A stretch of 7,975 bases of DNA from Thermodesulfatator atlanticus. GTDB lineage: Bacteria; Desulfobacterota; Thermodesulfobacteria; Thermodesulfobacteriales; Thermodesulfatatoraceae. Positions 6,607 through 7,975 of the stretch are shown here, piece by piece. The DNA lies in assembly GCA_011321895.1 (NCBI GenBank), contig DROK01000145.1, forward strand, positions 1 through 7,975, read 5' to 3'. Under the pieces are notes generated by a model. It did not search any database. It had not been told where the DNA came from and saw only the letters and a list, made by a program, of their open reading frames with translations. The translations under genes and the position numbers were made by a program. Every line of letters begins with the position of its first letter. The first letter of the stretch is position 1.

Positions 6607-6634
6607 TTGGCTTGGGAAAAAGTTGTGCTATTTT
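6607..6634 (+). promoter_or_regulatory. Candidate extended -10 promoter for the 6641 gene
   Basis: TTGGCT (6607-6612; 4 of 6) and TATTTT (6629-6634; 4 of 6) are separated by 16 bp, and the -10 is preceded by TG one base upstream (TGC, 6626-6628), the extended -10 signature. Initiation 7 nt downstream would be at about 6641, the A of the ATG, implying a leaderless message. It lies immediately beside the 18-bp palindrome. Motif evidence only. Confidence 0.42.
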
Positions 6635-6640
6635 TAGGGT

Positions 6641-7318
6641 ATGGGCAGGACTTTTCTGGCAGCCAGGTGGGTAGGAGAGGCCTTAGACCGTTACCACCAC
6701 CGCCCTCCCAGGGCCACCATCATGGGCAAACGCATCATCTTCTCCAATTACCACTACCTGGCAGCCCTCCTCCACATTTACACCGGCACCTTTAAACTGG
6801 CGCAGATCGCCGAACTGGCTGGCCTCCCCCTTGAGGAACTCAAATTTCACCGGGCCCAGCTGGATTTCATGACCCTGGTAGACTATCTCAAGACCAGGTT
6901 CTCCGAATGGTTCCGGGAAACCCTCCTGATGCGCGATTTCACCCTGGAGGAATACGTGGATATCGCCTGGGAATACACCAAACTGGACGAAATGGTCCAG
7001 TCTCAGATCAAGATCCCCCTTTTGGAAAGGGTAAAGCATCTGACCTACGCCTGCCGGGACTGCCAGGAGGCCGGCAAGAGTCTGGACACCTATGATCTGA
7101 ACGTCTTTCGCAGGCTGATGTCTTTTTTCATTCTGGCCGAAACGATAAGGCCCACCCTTAGCAGCCGCTTGATCAAAGAAAAGGCCCTGCCGGTGGCAGA
7201 AAAGAGTATCGCCATAGAGGACTATAAACGCTGGGAAAGGAAAAATTACCCCGAAGAGGAGGAACTCCTCTCTTCCCTGGTGGAAGACCTGCGGGAAAAA
7301 ACCACCCCCTTCCTGTAG
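6641..7318 (+). CDS. Conserved-looking protein of unknown function, possible DNA-binding segment
   Basis: I do not recognise this 225-residue soluble protein. It has no signal peptide or membrane segment. Residues 51-72 (LAQIAELAGLPLEELKFHRA region) resemble a helix-turn-helix: Ala56 and Gly60 have the expected 4-residue spacing and a hydrophobic Leu66 follows, but the match is weak. A lone CxxC (C138, C141) could hold a metal only by pairing with another chain or with histidines. The rest is helical in character, aromatic and acidic, ending in a Glu-rich tail. An in-frame TAG at 6635-6637 forces the start to 6641 or later. Neither ATG 6641 nor ATG 6722 (residue 28) has a good ribosome binding site, so the start is uncertain; I chose 6641 because residues 1-27 read as plausible protein. 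It is divergent from smc and 4 bp ahead of nth, so it is probably cotranscribed with nth. Confidence 0.8.
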   Translation: MGRTFLAARWVGEALDRYHHRPPRATIMGKRIIFSNYHYLAALLHIYTGTFKLAQIAELAGLPLEELKFHRAQLDFMTLVDYLKTRFSEWFRETLLMRDFTLEEYVDIAWEYTKLDEMVQSQIKIPLLERVKHLTYACRDCQEAGKSLDTYDLNVFRRLMSFFILAETIRPTLSSRLIKEKALPVAEKSIAIEDYKRWERKNYPEEEELLSSLVEDLREKTTPFL

Positions 7319-7322
7319 AAAA

Positions 7323-7975
7323 ATGGCCAAAAAGAAGAAAGAGAAAAAAGAATTACCCCCTGAGGAGAAGGAAAGGCTCCTTAAAATTATCGAACGTTTA
7401 AAGGCCGCCTATCCTGAGGCCAGAATCGCCCTTAAATTTAGCAACCCCCTGGAACTATTAGTGGCCACCATTCTTTCCGCCCAGTGTACCGATGAACGGG
7501 TGAACCAGGTAACCCGCCAGCTCTTTAAAAAATACCGTAGCGCCAAGGACTACGCGGAAGCCCCTTTAGAGGAGCTGGCTGAAGACATCCGTCCCACGGG
7601 TTTTTACCAGCAAAAGGCCAAATACATCAAAGAAGCCTGCCGGATGATCGTGGAAGAGTTCGGCGGGGAAGTCCCCAGGAACATGGACGATATGTTGAAG
7701 CTGCCCGGAGGAGCCCGCAAAACAGCCAACATCGTGCTAGCCAACGCGTACGGCATCGTGGAAGGGATCCCCGTGGACACCCATGTGCGGAGGCTGGCCA
7801 AGCGGCTCGGGTTTTCCAACGAAAAGGACCCCAACAAAATCGAACAGGACCTGATGGCCATTATTCCCAAAGAAGACTGGGGCTTTATTCCTTATGTCTT
7901 CCAGCAACACGGCCGCCAGATCTGTAAGGCCAAAAAGCCCCTTTGCGCCAAGTGCGTGGTAAGGGATCTTTGCCC
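7323..7975 (+). CDS. nth: Endonuclease III, base-excision DNA glycosylase/AP lyase (3'-truncated by window edge)
   Basis: Removes oxidised pyrimidines from DNA and nicks the resulting abasic site, starting base-excision repair. The visible 217 residues contain nearly the whole family fold: a Lys-rich leader (3-9), LSAQCTD at 51-57, the helix-hairpin-helix LPGGARKTAN at 127-136 with catalytic Lys133, VDTHV at 151-155 with catalytic Asp152, and the iron-sulfur motif C-x6-C-x2-C-x5-C at C201, C208, C211 and C217. E. coli Nth is 211 residues, so only a short tail should be missing beyond the last two bases shown. The hairpin reads LPGGAR where E. coli has LPGVGR. The ATG follows the preceding stop by 4 bp with no clear Shine-Dalgarno, so translation probably depends on coupling to the upstream unknown gene. 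Confidence 0.95.
   Translation, partial: MAKKKKEKKELPPEEKERLLKIIERLKAAYPEARIALKFSNPLELLVATILSAQCTDERVNQVTRQLFKKYRSAKDYAEAPLEELAEDIRPTGFYQQKAKYIKEACRMIVEEFGGEVPRNMDDMLKLPGGARKTANIVLANAYGIVEGIPVDTHVRRLAKRLGFSNEKDPNKIEQDLMAIIPKEDWGFIPYVFQQHGRQICKAKKPLCAKCVVRDLC

Noticed and set aside
6614..6629. Sigma-54 (-24/-12) promoter before the unknown gene
   Set aside because: A GG and a GC have the right 10-nt spacing, but most other consensus bases (TGGCAC, TTGC) are missing.
6722..6724. Internal ATG as start of the unknown gene
   Set aside because: Not excluded, but there is no ribosome binding site, and the 27 upstream residues look coding; kept as the alternative.
6683..7330. Long open frame on the minus strand opposite the unknown gene
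   Set aside because: The plus-strand frame has better protein-like composition, the adjacent smc and nth spacing fits it, and the antisense product is Gly/Phe/Gln-rich without motifs.

Overview
The window is about 8 kb of compact bacterial chromosome, roughly half G+C, carrying mostly housekeeping genes. Abundant AGG/CGG arginine codons, Lys/Glu-rich proteins, the plant-like phosphofructokinase and the endonuclease III sequence style suggest a thermophilic, Gram-negative-type bacterium, perhaps of the Thermodesulfobacteriota/Desulfobacterota. That placement is my impression from protein character, not a database result. I see no rRNA, tRNA, CRISPR array, insertion sequence or phage gene.

Left block, plus strand (1-3080). 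The 3' part of a 6-phosphofructokinase gene (its start lies left of the window) is followed after 9 bp by a bifunctional mannose-1-phosphate guanylyltransferase/mannose-6-phosphate isomerase gene. Both enzymes act at fructose-6-phosphate: one commits it to glycolysis, the other links it to mannose-6-phosphate and GDP-mannose. After a 57-bp gap comes a small, unrecognised lipoprotein gene. Its very strong ribosome binding site is perfectly complementary to a tract about 25 nt upstream, so read-through mRNA could hide it.

Middle block, minus strand (3077-6472). A full SMC chromosome-condensation ATPase runs toward the lipoprotein gene. The two genes meet tail to tail, with both stop codons inside one TTAA. 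The ATPase head is canonical, but the hinge looks divergent.

Divergent intergenic region (6473-6640). It holds a plausible short-leader promoter for smc, a 12/13-bp tandem repeat, an 18-bp near-perfect palindrome that looks like an operator, and a plus-strand extended -10 promoter whose predicted start falls at the next gene's ATG.

Right block, plus strand (6641-7975). An unrecognised protein of about 225 residues, with a weak helix-turn-helix-like segment and a single CxxC, is followed 4 bp later by endonuclease III (nth), a base-excision repair glycosylase. The window cuts nth just after its fourth iron-sulfur cysteine.

There is no obvious new multi-gene system. The strongest leads for novelty are the masked ribosome binding site of the lipoprotein gene, the palindrome between smc and the unknown gene, that unknown gene itself, and the unusual SMC hinge.
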